From Roseobacter ponti (GTDB lineage Bacteria; Pseudomonadota; Alphaproteobacteria; Rhodobacterales; Rhodobacteraceae): a DNA stretch of 64,000 nucleotides. Numbering within the stretch: the first letter of the stretch is position 1; the number at the start of each line of letters is the position of its first letter. The stretch is from contig NZ_CP048788.1 in the NCBI RefSeq assembly GCF_012932215.1, forward strand, positions 2,232,001-2,296,000, written 5' to 3'. The notes under the pieces are model-generated. The model saw only the letters and a list, made by a program, of their open reading frames with translations, was not told where the DNA came from and ran no database searches. A program made the translations under genes and the position numbers. Below, in pieces: positions 44,989 through 54,541 of the stretch.

Positions 44989-46950
44989 TCACCGGATAGC
45001 ATTATCGCACTTGTTGCAGCACTCACAGCAACCGAGCCGGACCCCACTGCTTTTCCCGAAATAGATGCAGGTAGTGCTGATGCGCGTTATGAAGTGACCG
45101 GGGCCGACTGCACCCGGCCACTGGCACCGCTGGAAATAGAGGGGCAGACCATCCGGTGCGGCTTTGTGACCGTGCCGGTAGATCATGCAGTGCCGGACGG
45201 ACCCACACTGCGACTTGCCTTCGCGTTTTTCAAAGCTCATTCCACGGCGCCTGCACGGGATCCGGTCATCCACTTACATGGCGGACCCGGCGGCGGCATC
45301 GTGGAACGTGTTGCGAAGCTCAGTACCTACTTCGATAAATTGCGCCGCAGCCGGGATATTATCGTCTTTGACCAGCGCGGAGTAGATGCCTCCGGTGAGA
45401 CCACGCGCTGCGTTACCACCCTCGCCGATAACATTGGTGATATCCTGCTCAGCAGAACCGGCGAAGGCCCGGCCACACTGGATGCCGATCTGACCCGCGC
45501 CTGCATCGCGGAGCTGACCGACCGGGGGCTGGAACTGGAACAAATCAACTCAGAGCAGAACGCGCTTGATGTAGAGGCTGTGGCTGCGGCCTTCGGGGCG
45601 GAAAGCTACAACCTTTACGGGGTTTCTTACGGCACCAAGCTCAGCCTTGAAGTAATGCGCAACGACCCGCCCGGATTGCGCGCGGTGGTGCTGGATTCTG
45701 TGGCGCCGAGCCACATCGCACTTTTCGACAACCTCTTCGTGCCGAATTACGAGGCGGTGCAGTCTATCGGCACCCTGTGCGAGGCGGACGCCAAATGCGC
45801 TGCCGCATATCCTGACATTGTCGGGCGCTACTGGGGCGTTGTGAACGCTATGACCGATGCGCCTTTGCAGAGCGCCACCGGTCCGGTCACCGGTGATGCC
45901 TTCAATTCCCTTGTCGAGGCGCGTAACAGCTCAGAGGGCCCTAAGGGGCTTACAACATATATTCCAAAGATGGTCGCAGAATTCGAAGCTGGTGACACAA
46001 CGACATGGGACGCATTTCAGGCGCGCGAGATCCCACCGCAGACCAGTGGAGACAAGATCATTGCCAGCGCCACCGGTCTGAGCGCGGACGAGGTTACGCT
46101 GGCCTGGAACGCGGTGCGCGCAGCAGAGCAGATTGGCTTGCAGACCGAGATCGCCACACGAAACCTGCAAAGTCTTGAAGCGGACGTAGATGCCGACCGC
46201 ACCCACAGCGCGCTGGCGGATGTGTTTGATGCAGCCCTGGGTGCTGCGATTACAGCGCTCCCCGAAAAGCAGTCGCGACTTGAGTTTGCCAGCGACTATC
46301 TCAGGCTGGCGCAGGTTTCACCGGACGCAAGTAAACTGGACGCACTTTTGGTCGCGCATTTTGACGGCGACACGCTTGAGCAGTTGCAAGGCCTTGTCAG
46401 GGTCATGTCCGTCGCCGATATCGTCGATACCTTTGCGCGCAGCGGCACCGACAACGCCGAAATCCAGCAGGTGATCGCGGGCGAGTTCGAACAACGCATG
46501 TACTCTTGCCAGGAAGATATGGACATCAATTCAGTCAGCGGAGTTCGCGCGAGCTTTGACCAGATGCCAGAAGTGCCAGCGTTGCTTAGCGAATTCTACG
46601 TGGCCTATCTGGGGGATTACTACAGCAAATGCGCGCTCTTTGATCAACACTATCGCGAGGGTTGGCACGATCCGGTGCACAGCGATGTGCCAACCCTCGT
46701 GCTGGCGGGACTGTCTGATACCCAGACCGCGGTCAGCTGGGCCAGGGACGCGGCCAGCTATCTGAGCGATGCCCGGACCGTTGTGCTACCTGAAACCGGC
46801 CATGCCGCCCTGACCTTTTCTAACTGCGCGCAGGATCTGGGTGAGGCTTTCATCAACGCCCCTGAAACGGCGCTGACAACCACTTGTGCCACTGACCTGA
46901 CGCCGCCTTTTCTGCTTCCGGACGGCACCATGTCCGTCGAAACCAACTGA
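44986..46950 (+). CDS. Alpha/beta hydrolase, S33/TAP-like (paralogue 2), probable ATT start
   Basis: 654 residues if started at ATT 44986, or 618 from GTG 45094. I choose 44986 because AGGAG precedes it and because the N-terminus then aligns with paralogue 3, putting the nucleophile at Ser214 (LYGVSYGTKLSL) versus Ser209 there. HGGPGGGIVERV is the oxyanion motif; VLAGLSDTQTAVSWA and PETGHAALTF carry the acid and His. It lacks a classical signal peptide, unlike paralogue 1, so it may be cytoplasmic. It is followed by an M13 peptidase gene 14 bases later, then paralogue 3: an operon of three peptidase-like enzymes. Substrate unknown. Confidence 0.85.
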   Translation: MSPDSIIALVAALTATEPDPTAFPEIDAGSADARYEVTGADCTRPLAPLEIEGQTIRCGFVTVPVDHAVPDGPTLRLAFAFFKAHSTAPARDPVIHLHGGPGGGIVERVAKLSTYFDKLRRSRDIIVFDQRGVDASGETTRCVTTLADNIGDILLSRTGEGPATLDADLTRACIAELTDRGLELEQINSEQNALDVEAVAAAFGAESYNLYGVSYGTKLSLEVMRNDPPGLRAVVLDSVAPSHIALFDNLFVPNYEAVQSIGTLCEADAKCAAAYPDIVGRYWGVVNAMTDAPLQSATGPVTGDAFNSLVEARNSSEGPKGLTTYIPKMVAEFEAGDTTTWDAFQAREIPPQTSGDKIIASATGLSADEVTLAWNAVRAAEQIGLQTEIATRNLQSLEADVDADRTHSALADVFDAALGAAITALPEKQSRLEFASDYLRLAQVSPDASKLDALLVAHFDGDTLEQLQGLVRVMSVADIVDTFARSGTDNAEIQQVIAGEFEQRMYSCQEDMDINSVSGVRASFDQMPEVPALLSEFYVAYLGDYYSKCALFDQHYREGWHDPVHSDVPTLVLAGLSDTQTAVSWARDAASYLSDARTVVLPETGHAALTFSNCAQDLGEAFINAPETALTTTCATDLTPPFLLPDGTMSVETN

Positions 46951-46964
46951 CAGGGAACCCTTTG

Positions 46965-49037
46965 ATGCCAGGATATTTTTCCGCAAAACTTCACACCGCA
47001 ACCGCAGTGGTCGCCCTGATCGCAATGGGCGGCATAGCCACGGCTGATGAGGTTTACGAAATCGGTCCCGACCAGCTCGCCTTTTCACTGTCAAATATGG
47101 ATCCGTCAGTCGACCCGGGTTCCGACTTTCTGAAATATGCAGCTGGCAGCTGGCTTGCCCGTGTTGACCGCCCCGACAACCTGCCTTCGGTTGGGGTGTT
47201 CAGCTACATTCAGGAGCGGGTCAAAGCCCGGCTGCTTGTGACTTTGCAGGAGGCGAGCAAAGCGGCTGACAGCGCAGAGAAAGGCAGCCCGACCCAGCAA
47301 GTCGGCGCGTTCTACAATGCCTATCTGGACATTGAGGCGCGCAACGCCGCGGGCATGGCCCCGTTACAAGAAGAACTGGCAGCCATCGCGGCGATTGACG
47401 ACTATGATGCCCTGGCGCGATACCTCGGACACTGGACAAAGGGGATTGGCGTGCCGCCGTTGATCGCGATGGCCCCGAGCCCCGATCTGGCCGATGCGAC
47501 CAAGATTACGCTCTATTCGGTATCCGGTGAGCTTGGGCTTGGTGATCAGGCCGCGATCTATGCCGAAGGCGACGGCTCCGCCAAAAAACAGGCCTATCAG
47601 GATTATATTGCAGGCATCCTGACCGTTGCCGGGTATGCTCCGGACCGGATCGACGCAATCAGCCCCACGATCGTTGCCCTTGAGAGTGACCTCTATGGAG
47701 GGCTCCTGACGGCAGAGGACAAGGTTGACCCCCGGGCGGTTTACAATCCGATGACCTTTGACGAGTTGAACGCCCTGATCCCGCAGATCAACCTCAACCT
47801 GGTACTGGACGAGGTCGGTATCGAAAAGCCGGAAGGGGTCATCAACTATGAACCAAGGTATCTGCAGGCCCTTTCTGCGGCGCTGGACGAGTATTCGATG
47901 CAGGACATTCGCGACCTTCTGTCGTTCATGCTGATCAAGACATTTGCCGATGTCCTGAGCACGGATTTCGAAGACCCTAAACGAGCCCTGAGCGAGGCAC
48001 TGACCGGTGTGGCCGTATTGCCCCCGCGCGAGGAACAGGTTCAGGAACTGCTGGCCGGCCTGATGGGTCATCCCACCAGCCAGCTCTACACCGAGGCGTA
48101 CTTTGACGCCGAGACCCGGACCGAAGCGCTTGGTATGATCGAACAGATCAAAGGGGCGTTCCGGCAGCGGATCGCGAACCGCGAATGGCTGTCCGAGGAA
48201 ACGAGGGTGGAGGCCCTCAGGAAAATCGACAACCTCTATTACCGCGTTGGTACCCCTGACGAATGGCTGGACTACAGCTCGGTCGAGGTGGGAAATGATC
48301 CGGTCGCAAACCTGATAAACCTCACCGCTTTCGGCAATGCGCTCGAATATGCCAAGATCGGCAAACCTGTGGTCCATGTGCAGTTCAATGGCGCGCGTAC
48401 GTTGCCCATCGCCATCAACGCGCAGTATGACCCCCAGATCAACGGGTTTGAGGTGACGGCGGCCATTACCCAGCCTGCGGCCTTTGATCCGACACTGGAT
48501 GCGGCGGTCAACTTTTGTCGTCTGGGGGGCATCATTGGCCATGAAATGACCCACGGCTTTGACGCCACCGGGCGCCGCTATGATGCCGCCGGCAACCTGC
48601 GCAACTGGTGGACCGATGCTGATACCACCTATTTCGAAGGGGAGGCACAGAAACTGGCCGAACAGGCCAGCAGATACGAGGCACTGCCGGGCAAGACCAT
48701 GAACGGCGCCGCAATGATCGGCGAGAATATGGCGGATGTCGGTGGCATCACACTCGCCCATGCAGCCCTTGTGGAATTCCTGGAGGAAAATCCCGACGAG
48801 AACGTCGAGATTGATGGCTTCACGCCGGCGCAGCGTTGTTTCCTGTCCTGGACGCAAATGTGGGCCGAACAAAACAGCGAGGCGCAATTGTCGTTTCAGC
48901 TGACGTCAACACACCCGCCCGGATCCTACAGGGCCATCGCCCCGCTGCAACATGTCGATGCATTCTATGAGGCATTTGACATTCAGGAAGGCGATGCCAT
49001 GTGGCTGGCACCGGAAAAGCGGCTCAACGCCTGGTAA
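46965..49037 (+). CDS. Exported M13-family metallopeptidase (neprilysin/PepO type)
   Basis: 690 residues from ATG 46965; the TTG at 46962 is simply the codon before. A signal peptide (LHTATAVVALIAMGGIATA) directs it out of the cytoplasm. The zinc site is complete: GGIIGHEMTHGFD (His526, Glu527, His530) and GENMADVGGI (Glu587), with the family segments LGGIIGHEMTHGFDATGRRY and the C-terminal ending PEKRLNAW. M13 peptidases cleave oligopeptides; this would act in the periplasm. It lies between two S33-like hydrolase paralogues in the same operon (14 and 69 base gaps), suggesting stepwise peptide degradation. Confidence 0.94.
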   Translation: MPGYFSAKLHTATAVVALIAMGGIATADEVYEIGPDQLAFSLSNMDPSVDPGSDFLKYAAGSWLARVDRPDNLPSVGVFSYIQERVKARLLVTLQEASKAADSAEKGSPTQQVGAFYNAYLDIEARNAAGMAPLQEELAAIAAIDDYDALARYLGHWTKGIGVPPLIAMAPSPDLADATKITLYSVSGELGLGDQAAIYAEGDGSAKKQAYQDYIAGILTVAGYAPDRIDAISPTIVALESDLYGGLLTAEDKVDPRAVYNPMTFDELNALIPQINLNLVLDEVGIEKPEGVINYEPRYLQALSAALDEYSMQDIRDLLSFMLIKTFADVLSTDFEDPKRALSEALTGVAVLPPREEQVQELLAGLMGHPTSQLYTEAYFDAETRTEALGMIEQIKGAFRQRIANREWLSEETRVEALRKIDNLYYRVGTPDEWLDYSSVEVGNDPVANLINLTAFGNALEYAKIGKPVVHVQFNGARTLPIAINAQYDPQINGFEVTAAITQPAAFDPTLDAAVNFCRLGGIIGHEMTHGFDATGRRYDAAGNLRNWWTDADTTYFEGEAQKLAEQASRYEALPGKTMNGAAMIGENMADVGGITLAHAALVEFLEENPDENVEIDGFTPAQRCFLSWTQMWAEQNSEAQLSFQLTSTHPPGSYRAIAPLQHVDAFYEAFDIQEGDAMWLAPEKRLNAW

Positions 49038-49106
49038 AAGTGCGCCCCCGGCCACAGACCGTGCCGGCGTTCCGCAACCGAGATCTGACAAAAAGGACTT
49101 CCCCGG

Positions 49107-51032
49107 ATGACCCCTGACCAAGTAATCACAACCGTGCTCGCCCTGCTGGCGGGCGAGCAGGACGCCGCCTTTGACCAATTACGCAACGGTGGTTATGACG
49201 ACAGATACCCGGTCACTATCGAAGAATGCGTGCAACCGAGGCAGGTGTTCGAGGTCGAGGGCAAGACCTTGATCTGCGGCCGCGTTTCAGTACCCGAAAA
49301 CCACGATGCCGATAATGGCAATTCCGTATCACTTGCCTTTGCGGTTCTGAAGGCGCGATCCAGTTCTCCGGCTCCGGACCCCATTGTCTATCTGCACGGC
49401 GGCCCCGGCGGTAGTGCTGCCGGGGAGCTTGTCGGCAATGTCGGCCTGTTCGACTTTCTTCGCGACCGTCGCGACATCGTGCTCTTTGATCAGCGTGCCG
49501 GGGGGCTCTCGACCCTGACGGTCAAATGCCACAACGAACGCGCGAAGAACATTGTGGATTTCGTCAACCTGGAGAATGAATTCTCGCCGGACGGCCCCTT
49601 GGCCAAATGTCTGGAAGAAGTTCTCACTTCCGGTGTGGATGTCTCGCTCTACAACACTTACCAGAACGCCAGGGACGTGCGCGCGGTAGCGGATGCGCTT
49701 GGCTATCCGGTCTACAACGCTTTTGGCATTTCTTATGGCACCAAGCTCGCGCAGGAAGTCATGCGCAGCGCACCGGAAGGTGTTCGGTCGGTTGTCATTG
49801 ACAGCATCAGCCGTGTCGACAACGCCGCCTATGATACTAACATTGTACCATCGGATCAGTCGCTGGGGTGGATTGTCGACAACTGCGCCGAAGATGCGCA
49901 ATGCGCCGAAGCCTATCCGGATCTCGAAGCCAAGATTAATGAGGTTGGTGCAGCGCTTGCAGAAAATCCACTGCAGGCAGGCGAACAGCTTATCGATGGC
50001 AAATGGATCTCTTCTTATCTGGAAAGGAGCAACAGCAGCCTTGAACCTGCGTCGGCTTTCCTGCCCAGGATGATCTATGAGTTTGCCGAAGGCCAGACCG
50101 ACACCGCCGAGAAAGTTGCGGCGCGCGCCTTTGTACCGGCACCCCGGACACCCGCATCCGTTGTAGGCCCTTACGAGGCCGGGCTTGATCCGCAAGCTGC
50201 GGCCATAGCCCGGGCGCTGGTGACGGAGGCGCAGGGACTCGGCCTGACAGAAACTTCAATCAAGACTTTGCTGGCAGCTCTGTCAGACGAAAAGTCATCG
50301 CAATCGGCAACGGTCACTGAAAATCTGTTGGACGAGGCATTGTCAAAACTACTGGGCCAGCTGGAAGCAGATGAAATGATCCGCGCGGCGCAGGACTATG
50401 TTCTGTTGGTCGGGCGGTCCCCCAACCGCAGGGATATCGAAACCTTCATTCGCGCTCATGTGCCGGCAGCCCACCTGCCCCATACGCTTGGCCTGCTGGC
50501 GGCAATGACCGATGCGGATGTTGATGCATTCTTTGCCCGGGCGGACAGGGATACTACGCTGCTGACCGGGTCCGCCAGAACCCATTTCGCGCTGGGGATC
50601 ATCGCCTGTCAGGAAGACTTCCCTTTCAACTCCCTCGAAGGATTTGAGCGCAATCTCAACAACATGCGATTTCCGTTCCTGAGAGCGGACGCCGACGGCA
50701 CGCGCGCACTTTACGAGTTCTGCAACATCTTTGAACCGCAGCCGCGCGAAGGCTCCCACGAACCTGTCGTCAGCGACATTCCCACCCTGGCGCTGGCCGG
50801 GCAAAAGGACGTACAGACCAACCCGGACGCCGCTGAAATGGTCGTGCGCACTCTAACCAATGCCCATGCCGCCACCTTCCCCAGTTCAGGGCATGCGGTG
50901 GTACGGTTCTCGCAGTGCGCCAAAGACTTTACGGAGGCCTTCATCGAAGACCCTTCGAAAAGGCCTGATGACAGCTGCATCAGGGATCTTAAGCATAAGT
51001 TCTATCTGCCGGACGGAACGTTCTCAGATTAG
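49107..51032 (+). CDS. Alpha/beta hydrolase, S33/TAP-like (paralogue 3)
   Basis: 641 residues, ATG preceded by AAAAAGGA. It shares the whole architecture of paralogue 2: oxyanion motif YLHGGPGGSAAGE, Ser209 in AFGISYGTKLAQEV, acid region LALAGQKDVQTNPD and His in FPSSGHAVVRFSQC. No clear signal peptide is present (MTPDQVITTVLALLAGEQ), a feature shared with paralogue 2. Two Cys near the C-terminus (SQCAKDF, DDSCIRD) are conserved in paralogue 2 (SNCAQDL, TTCATDL), indicating a conserved disulfide, which would fit better with export by an unidentified route. Function is presumably peptide or ester hydrolysis. Confidence 0.85.
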   Translation: MTPDQVITTVLALLAGEQDAAFDQLRNGGYDDRYPVTIEECVQPRQVFEVEGKTLICGRVSVPENHDADNGNSVSLAFAVLKARSSSPAPDPIVYLHGGPGGSAAGELVGNVGLFDFLRDRRDIVLFDQRAGGLSTLTVKCHNERAKNIVDFVNLENEFSPDGPLAKCLEEVLTSGVDVSLYNTYQNARDVRAVADALGYPVYNAFGISYGTKLAQEVMRSAPEGVRSVVIDSISRVDNAAYDTNIVPSDQSLGWIVDNCAEDAQCAEAYPDLEAKINEVGAALAENPLQAGEQLIDGKWISSYLERSNSSLEPASAFLPRMIYEFAEGQTDTAEKVAARAFVPAPRTPASVVGPYEAGLDPQAAAIARALVTEAQGLGLTETSIKTLLAALSDEKSSQSATVTENLLDEALSKLLGQLEADEMIRAAQDYVLLVGRSPNRRDIETFIRAHVPAAHLPHTLGLLAAMTDADVDAFFARADRDTTLLTGSARTHFALGIIACQEDFPFNSLEGFERNLNNMRFPFLRADADGTRALYEFCNIFEPQPREGSHEPVVSDIPTLALAGQKDVQTNPDAAEMVVRTLTNAHAATFPSSGHAVVRFSQCAKDFTEAFIEDPSKRPDDSCIRDLKHKFYLPDGTFSD

Positions 51033-51111
51033 TAAGTCTGTTTGCAATGGCTGGCGCCAGCGCGCCTTGCAGAAGCAGGCCAGCCGCCTGATCAGCCAAA
51101 GGATCGAAACA

Positions 51112-51510
51112 ATGAAGTTCAATTTACCCGTATTCACCGCTGCATTGTTGCACGCCACGCAGGTGTTCGCCGCGGACTGGCGCATCATTTCGATCAACGG
51201 TGCCCCGGCCATTGGCGACCCGGCGATTTCGTTTCTGTCCGATGGCAGTATCTCAGGAGGAACCGGCTGCAATCGCTTTTCTGCCACAGGACAGACGAGC
51301 GGTGACCGGCTGATTGTTTCAGGTCCGGTTGCCACCACCCGTATGGGATGTGACGGTGACGCGCTACTCCAGCAGGAGGCAATGATCGTCGCTCTTGTTG
51401 AGAGCGGAGCGTCAGTCACAGCAGATGTTTTTGCCGATACGCTGACCCTGACGGATGTCAATTCCACCTTTGTACTGAAACGCACAGCGGCCCCTGCCCC
51501 ACATAACTAG
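51112..51510 (+). CDS. Small exported META-domain protein
   Basis: 132 residues from ATG 51112, chosen because a signal peptide starts there (FNLPVFTAALLHATQVFA); the frame is open much further upstream, into the end of the hydrolase gene, but that is a shadow. The META/HslJ domain signature is present: WRIISINGAPA, SGGTGCNRFSATG and TTRMGCDGDALLQQE. The domain is known from heat-shock/novobiocin-resistance HslJ and from secreted proteins of unknown role. It follows paralogue 3 by 79 bases and shares its domain with the larger protein at 54542-55489. Confidence 0.85.
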   Translation: MKFNLPVFTAALLHATQVFAADWRIISINGAPAIGDPAISFLSDGSISGGTGCNRFSATGQTSGDRLIVSGPVATTRMGCDGDALLQQEAMIVALVESGASVTADVFADTLTLTDVNSTFVLKRTAAPAPHN

Positions 51511-51813
51511 ATGCAACCCCATTCCCCGCGGCGGATGATACAGGTTTCCAGGGGGTGGCGAGCACGTGATCCTGCATGGTGCCGCAAAACAGTCGCTGGG
51601 ACGCCGACCGGATGCGTATTATCGATCATGACGAAAGCTAGAAAATACCGGAGGCCACCATTTTCGGAAACAGTTCTGACAGGCCGGCATACACTGGTTT
51701 GCGCACGCAACGGGCGCGCGGGTTTCCTCTAGTGCATCCAATTTTAAAAGGGACTAATCTTAGTCGATACGGTCACTCCCGGCCGCCGAACGGTTAGTTA
51801 CAGGAGAAACTCT
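51511..51813. other. 303-base region before the MscS-type gene
   Basis: A 73-codon open frame exists at 51511-51732 but has an Arg/Cys-rich, non-protein-like composition and no RBS, so I do not call it. The region probably holds the promoter of the channel gene; a good CAGGAGAAA RBS lies immediately before its ATG at 51814. Confidence 0.5.
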
Positions 51814-54273
51814 ATGCGGCGGGTTCTGTTGGTCTTGTCCTTATTTTTCTGCGTAGGTCTTACCGACGTCAGTCACGCACAGGACAGCACAACCGCCGAG
51901 CCATCCGAAAGCACCCAGCAATTCGAAAGTGTCGTGACCCGCGCCCAGGAGGCCGTTGGATCCGGCGCAGCCTCGGCAGAAGCGCTGACCCGCCTGCGGA
52001 CTGAACTGGACGATCTGAGGTCTCAGGTTTCTGTCATTTCAGAAAGCGGCAGCGTCGAGGCGCGCACCATTGAGGCTCAGATCGAAGCACTCGGGCCGCC
52101 ACCACTCGAAGGTGAAACTGAACCAGAGGCAATTGCCTCCCGCAGAAAAGCGCTTGCAGAGAACCTGGCCGTGGCGAACCAGCCTGTGCGCGAGGCGCGG
52201 GAAAGGCTGAACCAGATTGAATTGCTGATCCGGGAACTTGACGGGCTGATCCGACAGAAAGACACCACCAGACTGATTGAACGCTTCCCCAGCATCCTGT
52301 GGCCCGGCACGCTGACCGTTGCCAGTAAGGAACTAAAAACCCTGGGATCCGAAGCCATGGGCGAGGTGCAGCGCAGCTTTGACACCAATGATTACCGCGA
52401 AAATCAGATTGCGCGCACTATTCTGGCCCTCGGACTGGTACTGTTCAGTCTTTTGACGATTTTTGTCGTCCGTCCTGTCCTGATCCGCTTCTTTGACCGT
52501 CGCTTTGAGGAAACCCAGACCTCAGGACGATACCTTTGGGCGCTTCTGTCGAATCTGGCCAACATTCTGGTGCCCGCTGTTGGCGCCGTAGCGCTCGGCG
52601 TGACTGTGCCAGCTCTTGGCATTCAGTCGCGGTTGACTGACTTTCTCGGGCAGTATGTGGTGTGGATGCTTCTCCTGATAATCTCAGCGAACTGGCTGGG
52701 GCATACAGTATTTTCCCCCGACGCACCCAATCGCAGACTGGTAAACCTTGACGATCAGGAGGCGATGGTTGGGCTCCGCATCTGCCAGATGCTGGGCATT
52801 GTCGAAGCGGTCGAAATCCTTGTCGAGGTGCTGGCGCTCGGATTGATCCAAAATGCGGCCACGATATCAGTTCTGGCTGTGCCGATCCTGAGTGCCGCCG
52901 CTTTTCTACTCTGGAGTTTGGCCGGGTTGTTGCACCGGGTCGTCAGGAAGGGGACAGTTGCCGACAGCGACAGTGCAGCTTTGGACAGTCTCGATCCGGC
53001 TCCTGCACATGGTCAGAAGGAGTCCAATCGTAGTCTTATCAAGGCACTGGTTTTCCTTCTCCGCGCAGTAGCACTGATAACGGTGCCGCTCGTGCTTGCA
53101 GGCTTTGTTCCGATGGCGCGGCACATCTCTGATGCGACTGCAATGTCACTGGGGCTGCTTGGTTTTGCACTGTTCCTCTATAGCTTGATAATGGGCAGTT
53201 TCCGGACATTCAGCCGCCTCAAAAGGCGCGACCAGGCTGAAATGGCTACCACTCTGCCACTGCTGCCGATCGTTGTCAGTTCCCTGCTATTCCTGTGCAC
53301 TGTGCCGATGCTGGCCATCTTCTGGGGCGCGCGTACAGCGGACGTGGCCGAGGTCTGGCGTCTGTTGACCGTCGGGGTGCAGATCGGCGACGTTCAGATA
53401 TCATTGGGCGTTGTGGTGTCGTTGATGCTCGTATTCTTTCTGGGCACGGTCGCGACAAGATGGATGCAGCACGGATTGCGTGAAACGGTTCTGCCGCGCA
53501 CCCGGCTCGATGCCGGCGCACGTAACGCATTGGTTACAGGTGTCGGATATGTCGGATTGTCTCTGTCGGCGCTCATCGCGATAGCGGCAGCAGGCCTGAG
53601 CCTTTCCAGCCTGGCTGTTGTGGCCGGCGCACTGTCTCTTGGTATTGGTTTCGGCATGCAGACGATAGTGTCTAATTTTGTTTCAGGAATCATACTGCTG
53701 GTCGAACGCCCTATAGCAGAAGGAGACTGGATTGAGGTCTCAGGCCACGCCGGTATCGTCAAGAAGATTGCCGTGCGGTCTACCCAGATCAGCACTTTTG
53801 ACAAACATGATGTGATCGTGCCGAACCAGGACCTGATTGGTGGCACAGTCAAAAACATGACCCTTTCCTCGCGCATGGGACGGCTGATCGTGCCGATTGG
53901 CATCGCTTATGGCAGCGACATTGAACAGGCTCGCGAAATTCTGGAAAAGGCTGCGAAAGACGACAACACCGTCCTTGGTCACCCGCCTCCGGCTGTGCTG
54001 TTCCGTGGCCTGGGTGACAGCTCGCTTGATTTTGAACTGCGCTGCTATCTCAAAAATGTTGATACCATGTTGGCAACCCAGTCTGATCTGCTGTTCCGCA
54101 TTTATGTTGACCTGTCCAGGGCCGGAATCGAAATTCCTTTCCCGCAACGGGACGTGCATGTGAAAAACGTCTCGGAGAAGACTGCGCCACCGACCAAGGA
54201 AACGGAAGATACTCAGGTGCCTTCAAAAACTGCCGGACCCGATGACGCTGAAGAGCCGCTTGAAGGACGTTGA
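51814..54273 (+). CDS. DUF3772/MscS-family mechanosensitive channel
   Basis: 819 residues. A signal peptide (RRVLLVLSLFFCVGLTDVSH) leads into a coiled-coil-rich periplasmic region (about 30-150) and a DUF3772-like segment (about 130-190, RLIERFPSILWPGTLTVASK). About ten membrane helices span 200-600, the last being the MscS pore helix (LAVVAGALSLGIGFGMQTIV), followed by the beta domain (FVSGIILLVERPIAEGDWIE) and a C-terminal mixed domain with RSTQISTFDKHDVIVPNQDL. It is an MscK/large-MscS type channel that releases osmolytes on hypo-osmotic shock. The cluster's other genes are envelope enzymes, so a shared osmotic/envelope role is plausible. Confidence 0.93.
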   Translation: MRRVLLVLSLFFCVGLTDVSHAQDSTTAEPSESTQQFESVVTRAQEAVGSGAASAEALTRLRTELDDLRSQVSVISESGSVEARTIEAQIEALGPPPLEGETEPEAIASRRKALAENLAVANQPVREARERLNQIELLIRELDGLIRQKDTTRLIERFPSILWPGTLTVASKELKTLGSEAMGEVQRSFDTNDYRENQIARTILALGLVLFSLLTIFVVRPVLIRFFDRRFEETQTSGRYLWALLSNLANILVPAVGAVALGVTVPALGIQSRLTDFLGQYVVWMLLLIISANWLGHTVFSPDAPNRRLVNLDDQEAMVGLRICQMLGIVEAVEILVEVLALGLIQNAATISVLAVPILSAAAFLLWSLAGLLHRVVRKGTVADSDSAALDSLDPAPAHGQKESNRSLIKALVFLLRAVALITVPLVLAGFVPMARHISDATAMSLGLLGFALFLYSLIMGSFRTFSRLKRRDQAEMATTLPLLPIVVSSLLFLCTVPMLAIFWGARTADVAEVWRLLTVGVQIGDVQISLGVVVSLMLVFFLGTVATRWMQHGLRETVLPRTRLDAGARNALVTGVGYVGLSLSALIAIAAAGLSLSSLAVVAGALSLGIGFGMQTIVSNFVSGIILLVERPIAEGDWIEVSGHAGIVKKIAVRSTQISTFDKHDVIVPNQDLIGGTVKNMTLSSRMGRLIVPIGIAYGSDIEQAREILEKAAKDDNTVLGHPPPAVLFRGLGDSSLDFELRCYLKNVDTMLATQSDLLFRIYVDLSRAGIEIPFPQRDVHVKNVSEKTAPPTKETEDTQVPSKTAGPDDAEEPLEGR

Positions 54274-54541
54274 GGACGCTCAAACTTAACAGCGCTGGCC
54301 GGTTGATCCTTCCCGATTTAAGTGGTCCGCCCAAGTCGTCAGGAAACGGAAGATTGGCATCCAGAAATTGTGAAGCCTTGCCAGCCGTCATTGTAGCTGT
54401 GATGACTGTAGCGCTGGACCATGGTGGCGTTCTGTTGCTTGAGTATAACAGTCCGGCAGTAGTGTTTCTGCAGGGATTGGTTCCCGAGGCACTCGTGTTG
54501 CCGCTCAGTCCCGCCTTGGAAAGGTGAGTGGTCTGGGGAAA

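Noticed and set aside
50860-51111. Extension of the META-domain gene back to 50860
   Set aside because: It would overlap the end of the hydrolase gene, and a proper signal peptide begins at ATG 51112.
51511-51732. 73-codon frame after the META gene
   Set aside because: Begins at the META stop, no RBS, composition unlike a protein.
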